From: an uncultured Clostridia bacterium
Lineage (GTDB): Bacteria; Bacillota; Clostridia; Oscillospirales; Ruminococcaceae
Direction of reading: 5' to 3'
Length of the DNA stretch: 6,388 nt
Assembly (NCBI GenBank): GCA_946533615.1
Contig: CAMNBY010000124.1
Location: forward strand, 1-6,388
The notes beneath the pieces were generated by a model. The model did not search any database. It saw only the letters and a list, made by a program, of their open reading frames with translations, and had not been told where the DNA came from. Shown here piece after piece: positions 5,643-6,388 of the stretch (position 1 is the first letter of the stretch; each line of letters opens with the position of its first letter). The translations under genes and the position numbers were made by a program.

Positions 5643-6143
5643 TCAGTCAAAGAGGCCGTCCAGCGGCGTTATGAGCATTACGCCGCCCTCGATGTCCGTT
5701 TCCTTGACAACATCGGGAATGGCAGGGACATAAAGCATCCTGCCCTCGGGCGACTTGATGTGATAAACGTCGTTGGCGCCTGTCTCACTGACCTCTGTTA
5801 TCGTGCCGTAGACCTGTGCGGTCTCTGCGTCCCTGACCTCAAGTCCGATAAGATCCTGAACAAAATATGCGCCCTCTTCAAGCTCGACGTCCTCGCGGTC
5901 CATGTAGAGCACACGCCCCCGCAGAGCCTGCGCGGCCTCGACGGTGTCTGTGCCCTCAAGCTTCATAACAACGATGTTTTTCTGCACTCTGGCGCGTTCA
6001 ACGTTCACGGGTGTTCCGCTCTTGTAATACAGGGTGTCGAACTCGCAGAGAAAGTCCGGCGAATCGCACCAGGGCTGCACCTTGACTTCTCCCTTAAGCC
6101 CGAACACGGACACTATTTTCCCTATCTCAAGGTATCTTTTCAA
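5643..6143 (-). CDS. rimM: Ribosome maturation factor RimM
   Basis: A 166-residue RimM, which binds ribosomal protein S19 and assists maturation of the 30S subunit head. The N-terminal RimM domain covers about residues 4-85 (LEIGKIVSVFGLKGEVKV, then LRGRVLYMDRED), and the C-terminal PRC-barrel covers about 90-166 (FVQDLIGLEV, GANDVYHIKSPEGRMLYVPA, PLDGLFD). The start is taken as TTG at 6143: AAAGGAG lies 8 bases upstream, the same spacing as for galK and trmB, and the protein then begins MKRYLEIGKI like its homologues. The in-frame ATG at 6221 lies upstream of the promoter and cannot be used. rimM is first in a two-gene operon with trmD, a widely conserved pairing. The usual partners rpsP and rplS are absent: a divergent gene lies upstream and ptsH downstream. 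Confidence 0.95.
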   Translation of the reverse strand: MKRYLEIGKIVSVFGLKGEVKVQPWCDSPDFLCEFDTLYYKSGTPVNVERARVQKNIVVMKLEGTDTVEAAQALRGRVLYMDREDVELEEGAYFVQDLIGLEVRDAETAQVYGTITEVSETGANDVYHIKSPEGRMLYVPAIPDVVKETDIEGGVMLITPLDGLFD

Positions 6144-6151
6144 AAGTACCT

Positions 6152-6158
6152 CTCCTTT
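6152..6158 (-). promoter_or_regulatory. Ribosome binding site supporting the rimM TTG start
   Basis: AAAGGAG on the minus strand (6158-6152), 8 bases before the TTG at 6143. No ATG lies between the promoter and the conserved RimM N-terminus in this frame, so this site decides the start. Confidence 0.85.
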
Positions 6159-6177
6159 ACACTTTGGTATATTGGAT

Positions 6178-6206
6178 ATTATAGCACATTCCTCTGGATT
6201 AGTCAA
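6178..6206 (-). promoter_or_regulatory. Sigma-A promoter of rimM-trmD
   Basis: On the minus strand TTGACT (6206-6201) and a perfect TATAAT (6183-6178) are separated by 17 bases. TG one base before the -10 (TGCTATAAT) makes it an extended -10 promoter. Transcription would start near 6171, giving a leader of about 28 bases before the TTG start. Confidence 0.9.
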
Positions 6207-6245
6207 ACGAAAGCCCTGCATTTTTCGGGCGGCTGCCGCATATTA

Positions 6246-6268
6246 TCCGATAAGGACAAATTGTCGGA
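6246..6268 (+). promoter_or_regulatory. Possible hairpin just before the ribosome binding site of the last gene
   Basis: TCCGATAA (6246-6253) can pair with TTGTCGGA (6261-6268) through 8 pairs including one U-G in the plus-strand RNA, with a 7-base loop. It ends at the first base of the AAAGGA ribosome binding site (6268-6273). It could affect translation or be chance. No confident plus-strand promoter was found; TATTAT at 6241-6246 is a possible -10 without a clear -35. Confidence 0.35.
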
Positions 6269-6283
6269 AAGGATGATATAGGA

Positions 6284-6388
6284 ATGGATCTTAAATTCAA
6301 GCTTGGAGCATACCTGATGGCGGCGGTGCTGCTTGTAAGCCTTGCGGCGGGAGGACGGAAAAGCAAGGAGCTGCGGGCTGTGCAGACA
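6284..6388 (+). CDS. N-terminus of an exported or membrane-anchored protein, cut by the window end
   Basis: The first 35 codons of a gene running off the right edge. The start ATG at 6284 has AAAGGA 10 bases upstream; an ATG at 6274 meets a stop after two codons. The visible protein begins MDLKFKLGAYLMAAVLLVSLAAGG: two lysines, then about 14 hydrophobic residues with a small-residue end, followed by a charged stretch (RKSKEL). This is the pattern of a signal peptide or N-terminal membrane anchor, so the product is probably secreted or anchored with its bulk outside. It is divergent from rimM with 140 bases between starts. No family can be named from so short a piece. Confidence 0.65.
   Translation, partial: MDLKFKLGAYLMAAVLLVSLAAGGRKSKELRAVQT

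Noticed and set aside
6144..6221. ATG at 6221 as the rimM start
   Set aside because: It lies upstream of the -35/-10 promoter, so it would not be in the transcript; the extra residues do not resemble RimM.

Overview
The window looks like chromosomal housekeeping DNA from a Gram-positive anaerobe of the class Clostridia, most likely Ruminococcus or a close Oscillospiraceae relative. This is inferred from several signs. HPr carries both the His15 and the Ser46 phosphorylation sites. TrmB aligns well with the Bacillus form. Most genes have strong AAAGGAG-type ribosome binding sites, and two promoters have near-consensus TTGAC(G/T)/TATAAT hexamers. Coding regions are moderately GC-rich by eye, while one intergenic region is clearly AT-rich. 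No transposase, integrase, phage gene, CRISPR array, rRNA or tRNA was seen.

Layout. Positions 1-1313 (+) hold the C-terminal part of a SEDS-family (FtsW/RodA/SpoVE) cell-wall polymerase, followed after 2 bases by a small membrane protein of the HXXEE family. Positions 1314-1595 are non-coding and contain two head-to-tail copies of a 106-bp repeat with a GC-rich hairpin, ending at the ribosome binding site of the next gene. Positions 1596-4125 (+) hold a galactokinase-family kinase, an unrecognised 192-residue protein and trmB (tRNA m7G46 methyltransferase). A perfect 15-bp inverted repeat, probably a two-way terminator, separates trmB from the convergent ptsH (HPr), which is transcribed alone from its own promoter. 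An AT-rich spacer follows, then the minus-strand pair rimM-trmD (16S rRNA maturation factor and tRNA m1G37 methyltransferase) with its own extended -10 promoter. At the right edge a divergent plus-strand gene begins with a membrane-anchor or signal-like N-terminus.

How the genes relate. RimM, TrmD and TrmB serve ribosome assembly and tRNA modification. HPr links sugar uptake to carbon catabolite control, and the galactokinase homologue suggests sugar phosphorylation. No evidence binds these into one pathway, and no new multi-gene system is evident.

The best leads are the structured tandem repeat before the galactokinase, and departures from family consensus at functional motifs in the galactokinase (Asn in place of the sugar-binding Glu), TrmB (Cys in place of the Asp of DPWPKK), TrmD (PYGGG altered; Glu at the catalytic Asp position) and the SEDS protein (the usual EE after the conserved Asp missing). 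All are read by eye against remembered family consensus and may prove to be lineage-typical.
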